From Paenibacillus sp. yr247 (GTDB taxonomy: Bacteria > Bacillota > Bacilli > Paenibacillales > NBRC-103111): a stretch of 64,000 nucleotides of DNA. Numbering within the stretch: the stretch's first letter is position 1; each line of letters opens with the position of its first letter. A program made the translations under genes and the position numbers. Shown in pieces: positions 1 through 8,758 of this stretch. The DNA lies in NCBI RefSeq assembly GCF_900103825.1, contig NZ_FNIF01000002.1, positions 186,001-250,000 on the forward strand, read 5' to 3'. The notes under the pieces are model-generated. The model worked only from the letters and a program-made list of their open reading frames with translations, had not been told where the DNA came from and ran no database searches.

Positions 1-877
1 TTTTAATTTCCTGCTCTTCATCCGGATCAGCTGTCAGTAAATCAGCAATGTGTACGAAACCGACAATGGTGTCTTTATCCTGATCAGCAACAGGGTAACG
101 TGTATGCTTCGTCTCATGGACTATACGCAAGTTATCAATAAAGCTTAGCTCTAGGAATAGACAATCCATATCCGTCCGAGGCAGCATAACCTCACGGGCA
201 ATGAGTTCTGAGAATTCAAAAATATTATCGAATAGCACCATTTCATCTTGATCGATATGGCCGCTTTTGACACTTTCATCCATAAGGATTCGAATTTCTT
301 CCTCCGTATGAGCTGCTTCATGCTCGCTTGCGGGTTCTACACCAATCCATGATAGAAATTTATTAGCCGCACCATTCAGCAGCCAGATAATCGGGCGAAA
401 CAGCTTGTAGAAAAATAACAGCGGCGCAGAGAGCCATAGCGAGGTTAATTCCGCTTTTTGAATTGCGAACGATTTCGGGGCTAACTCGCCGAGCACAATG
501 TGCAAGAACGTAATAAATCCAAATGAAACGATGAAAGACAATGTAGTCGTATAAACCGAAGTCTCTACACCAAACGTATGTAAGAGGGGTTCCATAATCA
601 ACTCCGAGATGGCAGGCTCACCAACCCAGCCTAGTCCCAGAGAAGCAAGTGTAATCCCCAATTGTGTTGATGATAAATAAGTATCTAACTGCGACGTTAC
701 CTTGATGGCATACTTTGCTTTGCCGTTGCCTTCATTGACAAGCTGTTGAATGCGGGATTGTCGAACCTTCACAAGCGCAAATTCAGCAGCAACGAAGAAA
801 CCATTGAGCAGTACTAATATCATGACTACTATCAGGTTAAGAACAATGGAACCGAAATCAAACGAAGTATGTGGCAA
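1..877 (-). CDS. CNNM/CBS-domain membrane protein (hemolysin-family/CorC-type), 3' end cut by window
   Basis: Reading starts at a TTG (875-877) preceded by GAAGGAGATATACGCA, a strong ribosome binding site; the 292 visible codons run off the window, so the C-terminus is missing. The N-terminal ~150 residues are hydrophobic, with the family motif LNGFFVAAEFALVKVR and the segment STQLGITLASLGLGWVGEPA, typical of the CNNM (DUF21) transmembrane domain. The visible C-terminal part (EIRILMDES, then REVMLPRTDMDCL and TRYPVADQDKDTIVGFVHI) is the start of the CBS-pair domain. B. subtilis relatives are YugS, YrkA and YhdP. A role in divalent cation (Mg2+) transport or homeostasis at the membrane is known for relatives; haemolysin activity is only a legacy name. 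It is first in the window and upstream in transcription of nothing visible. Confidence 0.85.
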   Translation of the reverse strand, partial: MPHTSFDFGSIVLNLIVVMILVLLNGFFVAAEFALVKVRQSRIQQLVNEGNGKAKYAIKVTSQLDTYLSSTQLGITLASLGLGWVGEPAISELIMEPLLHTFGVETSVYTTTLSFIVSFGFITFLHIVLGELAPKSFAIQKAELTSLWLSAPLLFFYKLFRPIIWLLNGAANKFLSWIGVEPASEHEAAHTEEEIRILMDESVKSGHIDQDEMVLFDNIFEFSELIAREVMLPRTDMDCLFLELSFIDNLRIVHETKHTRYPVADQDKDTIVGFVHIADLLTADPDEEQEIK

Positions 878-903
878 TGCGTATATCTCCTTCAGAAATA
901 TGA

Positions 904-2031
904 TTAGATAATAGCTTTACGAGTTTTGAAATCAACAGAACGGTAATATGAGTCGGCTACCAGCAGGTTAGGCCCGCAGCAGGAGGCGCTGCTGCAGAAG
1001 CAGTTCACGCGCTGATTCAGAGGATTATTTTCCCAACGGGCAAAGATTGTATCCAACTGGTCGTCATGGATGCTGCCCAAAGGGGGTTCATTCGCAAAAT
1101 CGGTTACGAACACCTCTCCTGTAAATGTGCTTACGTTCAAGCGATTTCGTCCATCCGGATCATTCCGTACTGTGACATTCGGCTCCTCACGAAGCCTTTT
1201 AACCAAGATTTGATCCTCTTCTAAATCGTTACACGAAAAGAATGGAAGTGTGCCGAACAGCATCCACATCTCACGATTCCGGCTGTCGAGCAGATGATGA
1301 ATGCTCGTTCTTAACTCGTCCAGAGAGACCATTGGCAAATGGGAAGCAAAGGAGCTGGCATACATCGGGTGAACCTCATGACGCTTGCAGCCCATTTCAT
1401 CAATTAGTTTATGAATCTGCGGCAATTTTTGATACGTTCGTGTATTAATCATCGATTCTGCAGAGACATAAAGCCCGCCTTTGCTAAGCGCTATTGTATT
1501 TTCTACCATGCGTTTATACATACGTACCGCGGTTTCTTGACCAACTGGACGTTCGCTATTAACAAAGCCTACTTGGTGGAAGTCGTCTGCATTCAAGTAA
1601 TTGAAAGAAATATGCATGACATCCAGATAAGGAGCGAGAAGCTCATAACGCTCTAAATCAAGCGTTAAATTTGAATTGATTTGTGTACGAATGCCACGCT
1701 CACGCGCATATTTAAGGATTGGCAGCATATAGTCTTTGACGATTTTGATGTGGTAAGAAGGCTCCCCGCCTGTCAGGCTGATCGTCTCTAAATGCTCAAC
1801 CTGATCCAGCTTATTCAGAATGATTGGCAAAGGAATACGTGGACCTTCCGTCATAGTTAACGAATCCCCTACCGCGCAATGCTCACATCGCATATTACAC
1901 AGATTCGTTATCGTCAATTCTACACTCGTTAGTACGTGTTTCCCGTATTTTCGATAAGACCGGATAGGGTCCCAAGGATCATTAGCGGGGGTTAGCTCCG
2001 GTAAGATGGAGCGTGTTCCATTCATATTCAT
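904..2031 (-). CDS. yfkAB: Radical SAM protein, YfkAB type with CxCxxxxC tail
   Basis: 375-residue protein. The radical SAM [4Fe-4S] motif CNMRCEHC lies near residue 45, followed by SLTGGEPSYH (the GGEP-like SAM-binding element). The C-terminus has NCFCSSASCCGP, which matches the CxCxxxxC motif that names the YfkAB family and probably binds a second Fe-S cluster. Length is close to B. subtilis YfkAB (~373 aa). The ATG at 2029-2031 follows AGGTG at a normal distance. Substrate unknown; the extra cysteine cluster resembles SPASM-like auxiliary clusters of peptide- or metabolite-modifying radical SAM enzymes, but that link is inference. It sits alone between the CNNM gene and the MMPL exporter. 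Confidence 0.85.
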   Translation of the reverse strand: MNMNGTRSILPELTPANDPWDPIRSYRKYGKHVLTSVELTITNLCNMRCEHCAVGDSLTMTEGPRIPLPIILNKLDQVEHLETISLTGGEPSYHIKIVKDYMLPILKYARERGIRTQINSNLTLDLERYELLAPYLDVMHISFNYLNADDFHQVGFVNSERPVGQETAVRMYKRMVENTIALSKGGLYVSAESMINTRTYQKLPQIHKLIDEMGCKRHEVHPMYASSFASHLPMVSLDELRTSIHHLLDSRNREMWMLFGTLPFFSCNDLEEDQILVKRLREEPNVTVRNDPDGRNRLNVSTFTGEVFVTDFANEPPLGSIHDDQLDTIFARWENNPLNQRVNCFCSSASCCGPNLLVADSYYRSVDFKTRKAII

Positions 2032-2158
2032 GCTGTTTACACCTGACCTATCATTTCCTATTCACTAGCTAATTCTTCCTATTATGCCTATACCTATGCC
2101 CTTTATTGTAACTTATGATTCGTAAAAAAGGAAACAGCTGCTAGAACGTATTCTTCCA

Positions 2159-4387
2159 CTACGGCTTTTCTGCTTCCGTTTGCGATCTAATCCGTAACCA
2201 CCTAGGCGCCCACCAGTTCGCATCCCCAAGCAGTTTCATAAGTGCTGGAACGAGCATCACGCGAACAATGGTTGCGTCTATCAGAACAGCCAGACCCAGA
2301 CCTAGACCAAGCGCCTTCATAATCTCGATATCTGTAAAAATAAAGGAACCGACGACAACGACTAAAATAAAAGCTGCACTTGTAATTAAGCTCCCAGTTT
2401 TCTTAAGCCCTTCAGCCGTACTCTTATCATTATCGCCACTTAACTCATACTCCTCCATAATGCGAGAAATCAAGAATACCTCATAATCCATCGATATGCC
2501 GAACACTACACAAAAAATGATGACAGGCAGCGTTGCACTTACATAACCAATGGACGTAATGTGCAGTAAATCTGCCATATAGCCATGTTGGAAAACTAAC
2601 ACAACAACACCTAGGCTTGCCCCAAGACTGAGCATGTTCATTAGAACAGCTTTAAGCGGCAGCAAAACAGAGCGGAAAGCAAGCAATAGCACAAAATAGG
2701 TAATCCCCATCACGAAGGTCAACACTTTAGGGATTTCATTTTGAATACGATCAATGATATCAAGACGATAAGCGGGTCCGCCGGTGACTGCAATACCGAG
2801 TCCATCCTTACTCAAGCCGCGAAGCTCTCGCACAAGCCCATCGGTCGCAGGGTCGTCAGTATCTTTCTCAGGTACAACAATCATTAGAGCTGTGTGCCCT
2901 TTCGCTAATTTATTGCCTTCTATTTGTGCTTTGGCACCGGAATCCTTTAACATACCGGCTAATTCGGCATCTGAGCGTTGACCAAGTGAGCTGATGAAAC
3001 TTTGTACTTCTTTTACGCCAGTAACGCCTTTAACCTTTTCACCGTATGCCCGAATCTGACGAATGGATGCCTCTTCCCACACTTCTCCTTCTGTATGGAT
3101 AACAATTTGGATGGGGCCCATCATACGGGAATCATAAGCCGCCTTTAGTAAATCTGAACCATATCGGGATTCATAGTGAGGAGGCAGCACCTCTGCATTT
3201 GGAACACTTAACTTCATATGGAGGGTGGGTGTCATGGTGTAGATAAGCGCACCGCCGACAATAACAACAAGTAGAAATGGCCGTTTCATTACGGCATTAG
3301 CGATCCATTCCCAAAATCGGGACGTTTCTTGTTGGCGAAAACGTTTAGGGACCACCTGTAAAGAGTTAATCCGTTTACCTAGGATGCCCAGTAGGGAAAG
3401 CAGCATCGTATTCGCGACAATCACCGATATCGACACGACAATTACGCCTCCCAAGCATAAGGATCGGAAAAAATTTAGATCAACAAACATCATGCCAAAC
3501 AATCCAATCAGCACCGCAATACCGGAAAAAAATATCGATTTCCCCGCAGTCTGACAGGTCATCGCAACGGCTTCAGCCACATTGTTCTGGGTCTTGAGCT
3601 CCTCCCGAAATCGACTAACGAGAAACAACGCATAATCAATTCCTACAGCAAGTCCAAGCATCGTCACCATATTCGGTAGGAAGTTCGATAAGGATTGGTG
3701 CTGTGCAATAAAATAAGTAATCCCTAACGTCAAGGTTAGGCTCATTAACCCAACTATCAAAGGGAGTAGTGCAGCAACTAATGTGCCGAAAACAATTAAT
3801 AAGACAATGAGCGCAATAGGCAGACCAATAGCTTCCGATTTAGCAATATCGTGTTTACTCGCTTCCTGCATGTCATGCAAAATAGCGGGTCCACCCGTCA
3901 CATATACTTTCATCCCAGTTGGAGGATGCACGCGTTCTTTCAGTTCTGGATATTTCTCCAGTGCCGGGTCCGTATCTAGAGAAAGTGACACTGTTACAGC
4001 CTGCACATCTAGATGTCCTTCTTTTCGAGGTGTCGAGACGAACTTCACACTTTCTACATAGGGAAGCTTTATCAATTCGTTAAGCGAATCCATGATCTCT
4101 TGTTGATGAGTTTTTCCCGTCAAATCGAGACCATTCCCCGTATAAACCAAGTTCAGCTGTGTAAGCGGCACGCCAAGCTCATCTCGCAGCTGGATGAAGC
4201 CTCGATCGGACTCACTTCCTTTGGGCGTGAAGCCGTTGTCCTTGAGCATACCCGGTGTTTTCTGAGCAAATATAGCAAAGCTGAGGAGCAGCAGCAGGCC
4301 AATGATAAGCACAAGCCATCGGAATCGGTACATGGCGTATCCCCATCTCCAAAACTTCCCTTTCACAGCTGTTTCTCTCACATACAT
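2159..4387 (-). CDS. MMPL/RND-family membrane transporter
   Basis: About 742 residues with two repeats of one N-terminal membrane helix, a large extracytoplasmic loop, and a five- to six-helix bundle, i.e. roughly 12 helices. Helix 1 is in FRWLVLIIGLLLLLSFAIFA. The diagnostic GxxxDY motifs are present: VGIDYALFLVSRFREEL in the first half and FGISMDYEVFLISRIMEEY in the second, carrying the proton-relay Asp-Tyr of MMPL proteins. B. subtilis YdfJ is a likely relative. Expected to export lipids or hydrophobic compounds using the proton gradient; substrate not inferable. I prefer the ATG at 4385-4387 after AGGGGG over an upstream ATG at 4402, which lies next to the hairpin. No adjacent TetR-type regulator is visible. 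Confidence 0.85.
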   Translation of the reverse strand: MYVRETAVKGKFWRWGYAMYRFRWLVLIIGLLLLLSFAIFAQKTPGMLKDNGFTPKGSESDRGFIQLRDELGVPLTQLNLVYTGNGLDLTGKTHQQEIMDSLNELIKLPYVESVKFVSTPRKEGHLDVQAVTVSLSLDTDPALEKYPELKERVHPPTGMKVYVTGGPAILHDMQEASKHDIAKSEAIGLPIALIVLLIVFGTLVAALLPLIVGLMSLTLTLGITYFIAQHQSLSNFLPNMVTMLGLAVGIDYALFLVSRFREELKTQNNVAEAVAMTCQTAGKSIFFSGIAVLIGLFGMMFVDLNFFRSLCLGGVIVVSISVIVANTMLLSLLGILGKRINSLQVVPKRFRQQETSRFWEWIANAVMKRPFLLVVIVGGALIYTMTPTLHMKLSVPNAEVLPPHYESRYGSDLLKAAYDSRMMGPIQIVIHTEGEVWEEASIRQIRAYGEKVKGVTGVKEVQSFISSLGQRSDAELAGMLKDSGAKAQIEGNKLAKGHTALMIVVPEKDTDDPATDGLVRELRGLSKDGLGIAVTGGPAYRLDIIDRIQNEIPKVLTFVMGITYFVLLLAFRSVLLPLKAVLMNMLSLGASLGVVVLVFQHGYMADLLHITSIGYVSATLPVIIFCVVFGISMDYEVFLISRIMEEYELSGDNDKSTAEGLKKTGSLITSAAFILVVVVGSFIFTDIEIMKALGLGLGLAVLIDATIVRVMLVPALMKLLGDANWWAPRWLRIRSQTEAEKP

Positions 4388-4400
4388 CCCCCTAATCTGC

Positions 4401-4427
4401 AAAAAGAACCTGGGATCCCAGGTTCTT
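4401..4427 (-). terminator. Terminator of the HD-GYP gene (perfect 24-bp palindrome)
   Basis: Positions 4404-4427 form a perfect inverted repeat with arms AAGAACCTGGGA and TCCCAGGTTCTT and no spacer, followed on the minus strand by TTT. It lies between the stop of the HD-GYP gene and the start of the MMPL gene, so it should end HD-GYP transcription. Confidence 0.7.
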
Positions 4428-4451
4428 CATGTTCGTTATCTATATTCTTTC

Positions 4452-5585
4452 TCAAACTAGTGTCGGCATACTCGAATCCGTGTCCAGATCGTCTATTTTA
4501 ATTTCCCCGATTTCTGAAATTAACGTAGAAAGCTTCTTTGAAAGGTCAATTTCGTACGGTTCCTTTAGCTCTTTGCCCGACTCATCCTGCAGTACACGAA
4601 TGATTGGCCTTTGAGGCACTGTTATATTTAATTTGGATACGATGCCAAATTCCCCAGTATTCAATCGAACCGTAATACCTAAGGGATAAATCGCGATTTT
4701 ATCACGGAATAAAGCGATCTGACTTTGATCATACTGCGTGCCAGACCCTGTGAATAACTGCTCCATGGCTTCATGCGGCAGTAGGGGTCTTCTATATACT
4801 CTTGTAGTCGTCATAGCGTCATAAGAATCAACTAACCCGATCCATTTGGCAAATTCATTAATCTCTGAGCCTTGAATCCCACGCGGATAACCGCTTCCGT
4901 TAATTCGTTCATGGTGCTGAAGCGCACAATGCGCCGAAAGAAGAGGAATATTGGGTTCGTCCTTCAAAATCTGAAAACCATATGTCGTATGATTCTTCAT
5001 CTCCGTAAACTCTTCGGGGGTTAACTGCGAAGGCTTGCGTAAGATGCCAAGCGGCACCTTCGTTTTGCCTATATCGTGCAGCAACGCACCTAACCCGAGT
5101 GTCTCCAGGTTTTCACGACTGTAACCATAACTAATTCCCAGCATAATAGCATAGATACTCACATTCACAGAATGCTGAAATAAATAATTGTCTTTAATAT
5201 TCATATTATTGAGCATAACCATAGCACCCTGATGGGCGCTTAAATCGTCAATAATCATTTTCATCACATCACGGAAATTTCGCCCAATTTCATAATAACT
5301 TACGGCTCCGCGCTTGTTCGAATCTTCCATTACCTTCTTAAACGTGTCACGAATTTCGCTAACAGCTCTGTTTCTGGTTTCATCTTGAATGATATCTTCT
5401 TGAATAATGTCATTGGTTCGGGAATCTTCAATATATATATAATCGATACCATAGGTAAAAAGCCGATCAATAAGTCTCTGAGTAAGCTCAACATTAATGG
5501 CCAATAACACCATACCATCGTCGTTGTATATATTCTTGGCCAGCCTCATTCCAGGATGACACATGTTGATCGGCATTAACAGCAT
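4452..5585 (-). CDS. HD-GYP domain protein (predicted c-di-GMP phosphodiesterase)
   Basis: 377 residues. A weakly conserved N-terminal region (~1-125) precedes an HD-GYP domain: FQHSVNVSIYAIMLG, LLHDIGKTKVP (HD pair) and HHERINGSGYPRG (the GYP signature), spaced as in the family. A C-terminal beta-rich segment of ~90 residues (LGITVRLNTGEFGIV) follows, as in many Bacillales members. HD-GYP proteins hydrolyse c-di-GMP to pGpG/GMP; the metal ligands I can see are intact, so activity is plausible but unproven. No membrane segment, so cytosolic. A second HD-GYP protein of the same layout is at 10.6 kb and a GGDEF-EAL protein at 42.7 kb. Confidence 0.85.
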   Translation of the reverse strand: MLLMPINMCHPGMRLAKNIYNDDGMVLLAINVELTQRLIDRLFTYGIDYIYIEDSRTNDIIQEDIIQDETRNRAVSEIRDTFKKVMEDSNKRGAVSYYEIGRNFRDVMKMIIDDLSAHQGAMVMLNNMNIKDNYLFQHSVNVSIYAIMLGISYGYSRENLETLGLGALLHDIGKTKVPLGILRKPSQLTPEEFTEMKNHTTYGFQILKDEPNIPLLSAHCALQHHERINGSGYPRGIQGSEINEFAKWIGLVDSYDAMTTTRVYRRPLLPHEAMEQLFTGSGTQYDQSQIALFRDKIAIYPLGITVRLNTGEFGIVSKLNITVPQRPIIRVLQDESGKELKEPYEIDLSKKLSTLISEIGEIKIDDLDTDSSMPTLV

Positions 5586-5654
5586 TTCAGGACCCCCGCA
5601 TAGCTGAGCGTTATTTTCTATCTAAATGTAATAGATTTTACAGAAAAGTTCAAT

Positions 5655-5683
5655 ATAAAAAACCGCATCCTTCGACGCGGTTC
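5655..5683 (-). terminator. Rho-independent terminator after uppP
   Basis: On the minus strand a stem AACCGCGTC / GATGCGGTT with loop GAAG is followed by a run of six T (5655-5660). It lies just downstream of the undecaprenyl-diphosphatase stop. Confidence 0.75.
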
Positions 5684-5703
5684 GCTAAATTCATTACTAA
5701 TGT

Positions 5704-6516
5704 TTAGCTTAAGTACATATAAAGAGCGAATATGATCGCTATAGCGAATCGATAGTAAGCAAAATACGTTAATTTCATCTTCTGAACAAGCTTGATGAAA
5801 GAAACAACGGCTAACAGGGCAACGATGAAAGCAACAACAAAACCTACAACGAAGAAGGCTAAGTCATTGGATGACAATGCATGATAGTTTTTAAGAAAAT
5901 ATACACCTGAAGCTCCAAACATAATCGGAATCGCCATAATGAATGTAAAGTCCGCAGAAGCTGCGCGGCTTACCCCAGAGAGCATACCCCCAGCAATGGT
6001 CGATCCAGACCGGGAGAATCCTGGCCAAATGGAAAGCAATTGCCACAATCCGATGAAGAATGCTTGCCGATAAGTCAAATCATCTAAGACCATAGTACTA
6101 GGCTGCTCTTTCTTTTTCTCTGCAATGATCAACAGAATTCCGCCTAGCACAAGACCAATCAACACAGTTGTTGAGTTAAAAAGCTTCTCATCAACGAAAT
6201 GATTGAGTGACAATCCGATAACACCCGCAGGTATGATACCAATGAGAATGTGAAACAAATTCAGCTTCTTTCCCGACTTACTCTCGCTTTTCCTTTTCAC
6301 TAAGCCGAATAAGGATAAAATCCGTTTCCAATAAATAATCACGACGGCCATAATGGCTCCAAGTTGAATGACAAAATCAAAAGTCTTCATCACTGCGTCG
6401 TTTTGAGTGTTCAGTAAGCTTTGCGCTAGAATCATATGTCCCGTAGAAGATACCGGTAAAAACTCGGTCAACCCTTCGACGATCCCAATGATGATTGCTT
6501 CAAAAATAGTATGCAT
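5704..6516 (-). CDS. uppP: Undecaprenyl-diphosphatase (BacA/UppP)
   Basis: 270 residues, the usual family length, with about eight membrane helices. Both signature motifs are present: LTEFLPVSSTGH near residue 17 and PGFSRSGST near residue 170, supplying the catalytic Glu/Ser/His and Arg residues. The enzyme dephosphorylates undecaprenyl diphosphate to recycle the lipid carrier for peptidoglycan and wall polymer synthesis, and confers bacitracin tolerance. The ATG follows GGGGGAAACC. A promoter-like sequence is seen 50-80 bases upstream and a terminator downstream, so it is probably a single-gene unit. Confidence 0.95.
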   Translation of the reverse strand: MHTIFEAIIIGIVEGLTEFLPVSSTGHMILAQSLLNTQNDAVMKTFDFVIQLGAIMAVVIIYWKRILSLFGLVKRKSESKSGKKLNLFHILIGIIPAGVIGLSLNHFVDEKLFNSTTVLIGLVLGGILLIIAEKKKEQPSTMVLDDLTYRQAFFIGLWQLLSIWPGFSRSGSTIAGGMLSGVSRAASADFTFIMAIPIMFGASGVYFLKNYHALSSNDLAFFVVGFVVAFIVALLAVVSFIKLVQKMKLTYFAYYRFAIAIIFALYMYLS

Positions 6517-6565
6517 GGTTTCCCCCTGAATGTAAGTGTTAATGAAATACCCTGTCCAATTAACT

Positions 6566-6595
6566 ATTCTACTTGTATAGAGGTGAATCTGACAA
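6566..6595 (-). promoter_or_regulatory. Candidate sigma-A promoter of uppP
   Basis: On the minus strand a -35 box TTGTCA (6590-6595) and a -10 box TAGAAT (6566-6571) are separated by 18 bases. The -10 box ends 49 bases upstream of the uppP ATG. Called by eye. Confidence 0.5.
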
Positions 6596-6626
6596 CACTT
6601 TCACAAAAGATTATTACTTTATTTTC

Positions 6627-8087
6627 TTACTCTCTTGTAGCAGGAGGCCTTCTATCCGTGAATCTGATAAACTGGCTGCTCGCAATCGCTTGATCATCAC
6701 GAAGTTCCTTAGCGAGTACATCACGAATAAATTCGGGCAGCATATAGGCCACTTCCTTACCCCGACTTAGGGATAAATAGCCAGAGCCGAAAGTAAACAT
6801 ATCAATCGTACCGACGACATAGTCACGTTCAGGGTTTAAAAGCTCATCGCCCACGTACACGGCGATGACACGTTCGTAAGGTGCACGGGAGCTGTCCATC
6901 TCGACGGTTAACCCATCGACGCAGAGCACGCCCAGCACCTCGCCCCGGAAGCCGAGGCCGCGAATCGGCTTCTCCTTAAACTCACTAAGCAGTGACTCTT
7001 CGAGCGCTTGCAGCAGATCGGCCCCGCTGAGCAGCATGCGGCAGGGATTGATCGGTCCCGGGCAGATTTCTAGCAATCTGCCGCGTGTCAGGCGCCCCTC
7101 CTTCAGTCCCTGAAGGAGCTGGCCGCTATTGACCAGCCCGATCTCGGCGCTGGTCCAGCGGCGAATCCCCGCGGCAAGCAAGTTGCCGAGCGGGGATTCG
7201 CCGTACCAGTCGAGGCGCAGCGGCTGCCGCAGCTGCGCCACCTCGGCATCCAGCGCCGCCGCGCTGGCGATGCGGTAGTGCTCCAGCAGCGCAGTAACGT
7301 TGCTGTCTTCTTCGCTATCGTCCGTCATCGGGACGACGCGGCCGTGGAGCTCCACGATCCGGCGTTGCGCCGGGTCGTATGCAAGTTCAATATGGCCGGC
7401 ATATTGCCCAAACTTGCCGGCCGCGCATATATAGGAGCCGCTGATCATGAGCGGCTCCTCAAGCACATGATGTGTATGACCGCCGAGAATCACATCGATG
7501 CCCTCCAGCTCTTCAGCCATGCGTTGATCCATTCGAAGTCCTAAATGGGACATTATAATAATGATATCAACTTGAGGGCGAAGAAGACTAGTATGGGCTT
7601 CTACCGCTTCTATTGGATCCTTCGCATGCCAACCAAGCAGTTCATAATAAGCTGGATAAGCCGCTGTTACCCCAATGAGCCCAATCTTCAGTCCTGATTT
7701 CTCAATCGTAAGTGTATCAAGCATCCAATCCGGAGTCTCATTCGTCGCTATCTCGATAATGTTACTTCCGATAATTGGAAATCTCGCATATTCCTTCACA
7801 ACCCCTCTTAGCAATTCAGGTGTGAACGTCAGCCCTTCATTATTTCCAACAACCATCGCGTCGTAACCTGTTGCGTTCATAATTTCCAAATTCGCAATGG
7901 CATTCGTGCCTTCCGTTTCCGGGCGCATTCGGTCCATATGATCCCCAATATCGAGTGTCAACACCTGATTGGCCGGCCATAGCCGGCGTACGCGGTCAAA
8001 ATAAGCGCTAATTTTGGGCATCTGCTCAAAATGACTATGTAAATCATTCGTATGTAAAATAACGAGTCGTTGCAGTGGCTCAGACAT
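6627..8087 (-). CDS. YunD-like bifunctional metallophosphatase/5'-nucleotidase
   Basis: About 486 residues. Calcineurin-type phosphoesterase motifs in order: LHTNDLHSHFE, DIGDHMDRM, VVGNNEG, MSHLGLRMDQ and GGHTHH supply the dimetal ligands. The C-terminal half is the 5'-nucleotidase C domain (SPLGNLLAAGIRRWTSAEIGLVNSGQL). There is no signal peptide, so it should be cytosolic like B. subtilis YunD. Expected reaction: removal of phosphate from nucleotides or similar small molecules; exact substrate unknown. Start chosen at ATG 8085-8087 because AAAGAGGTG lies 7 bases upstream; an upstream in-frame start at 8129 would add 14 unconserved residues. The stretch 6,850-7,450 is visibly more GC-rich than its flanks. 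Confidence 0.85.
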   Translation of the reverse strand: MSEPLQRLVILHTNDLHSHFEQMPKISAYFDRVRRLWPANQVLTLDIGDHMDRMRPETEGTNAIANLEIMNATGYDAMVVGNNEGLTFTPELLRGVVKEYARFPIIGSNIIEIATNETPDWMLDTLTIEKSGLKIGLIGVTAAYPAYYELLGWHAKDPIEAVEAHTSLLRPQVDIIIIMSHLGLRMDQRMAEELEGIDVILGGHTHHVLEEPLMISGSYICAAGKFGQYAGHIELAYDPAQRRIVELHGRVVPMTDDSEEDSNVTALLEHYRIASAAALDAEVAQLRQPLRLDWYGESPLGNLLAAGIRRWTSAEIGLVNSGQLLQGLKEGRLTRGRLLEICPGPINPCRMLLSGADLLQALEESLLSEFKEKPIRGLGFRGEVLGVLCVDGLTVEMDSSRAPYERVIAVYVGDELLNPERDYVVGTIDMFTFGSGYLSLSRGKEVAYMLPEFIRDVLAKELRDDQAIASSQFIRFTDRRPPATRE

Positions 8088-8157
8088 ACCGTTCACCTCT
8101 TTTCGTAGGCATAAGCCAGATCCAAGCATGTCTTATCTTATGCAGCTGGTGTCCATC

Positions 8158-8628
8158 TCATTTCTGGAATTTCAACTCATCCAGCAGCACTCTGTTTTTG
8201 AAGCCGTAGGTCGCTTCGTCCCCGAGCGCCGTATCATGTAGAAACCACACCTTTACAACACTTTTGACATTGAGACATTCGCTGCTGCCATCAGGCACAT
8301 AGAGACGAATCGGATAGCCCTTCTTAAGCGCCTCTCCACCTTGGTTATATAGAAATAAAGCAGTATCTACCTGAGACCAAGGCATAAGCGCTTGAAACTC
8401 GTCAACTGCCTCTACTTTTACATGAGTAGGCTCTTCTGCATACTCTCCATTACGGCTTCTCTTCCAGCTTCTATACCACGATTTTAAATCAAAAGCTTCT
8501 CCTTGCACATTCGGCACTCGGTCCTGAAGCGCTAACTTCTGCTCAGCAAGAGCAACCATTTCGGATATCGTGAATACTTCATTCGTTATATGTGGGTCTG
8601 ACACTTGTATGCGCATTTCTGTTTGCAT
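8158..8628 (-). CDS. Small protein resembling part of a molybdopterin oxidoreductase domain
   Basis: 156 residues, no signal peptide or membrane segment. The C-terminal ~70 residues (TALFLYNQGGEALKKGYPIR, then LYVPDGSSECLNVKSVVKVW) read like the last part of the sulfite-oxidase-type molybdopterin-binding fold, where a GYPLRLxVP...VKWV motif is typical. The domain's N-terminal part with the Mo-coordinating Cys is not evident, so it may be a degenerate or binding-only relative. It sits divergently next to the fused molybdopterin synthase gene, which supports a link to molybdenum cofactor, though this is inference. It could equally be a lineage-specific protein of unknown function. Confidence 0.5.
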   Translation of the reverse strand: MQTEMRIQVSDPHITNEVFTISEMVALAEQKLALQDRVPNVQGEAFDLKSWYRSWKRSRNGEYAEEPTHVKVEAVDEFQALMPWSQVDTALFLYNQGGEALKKGYPIRLYVPDGSSECLNVKSVVKVWFLHDTALGDEATYGFKNRVLLDELKFQK

Positions 8629-8758
8629 AAATACCTATCCCCTTCCATCCCTTTAGCTCCATTTGTCATCACCAAAGGCTTTACCCATTATACCATTTTC
8701 AGGTCAAAATATGATATGCTGTAAGAGATTCCTACCACTATTCATTAGGAGCAGAGCC

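Noticed and set aside
4401-4427. The perfect 24-bp palindrome as a regulator binding site.
   Set aside because: Its position just past the HD-GYP stop and the following T run suit a terminator better.
8663-8758. Upstream extension of the moaD-moaE frame from 8663.
   Set aside because: The residues do not fit MoaD and the GTG at 8759 has the ribosome binding site.
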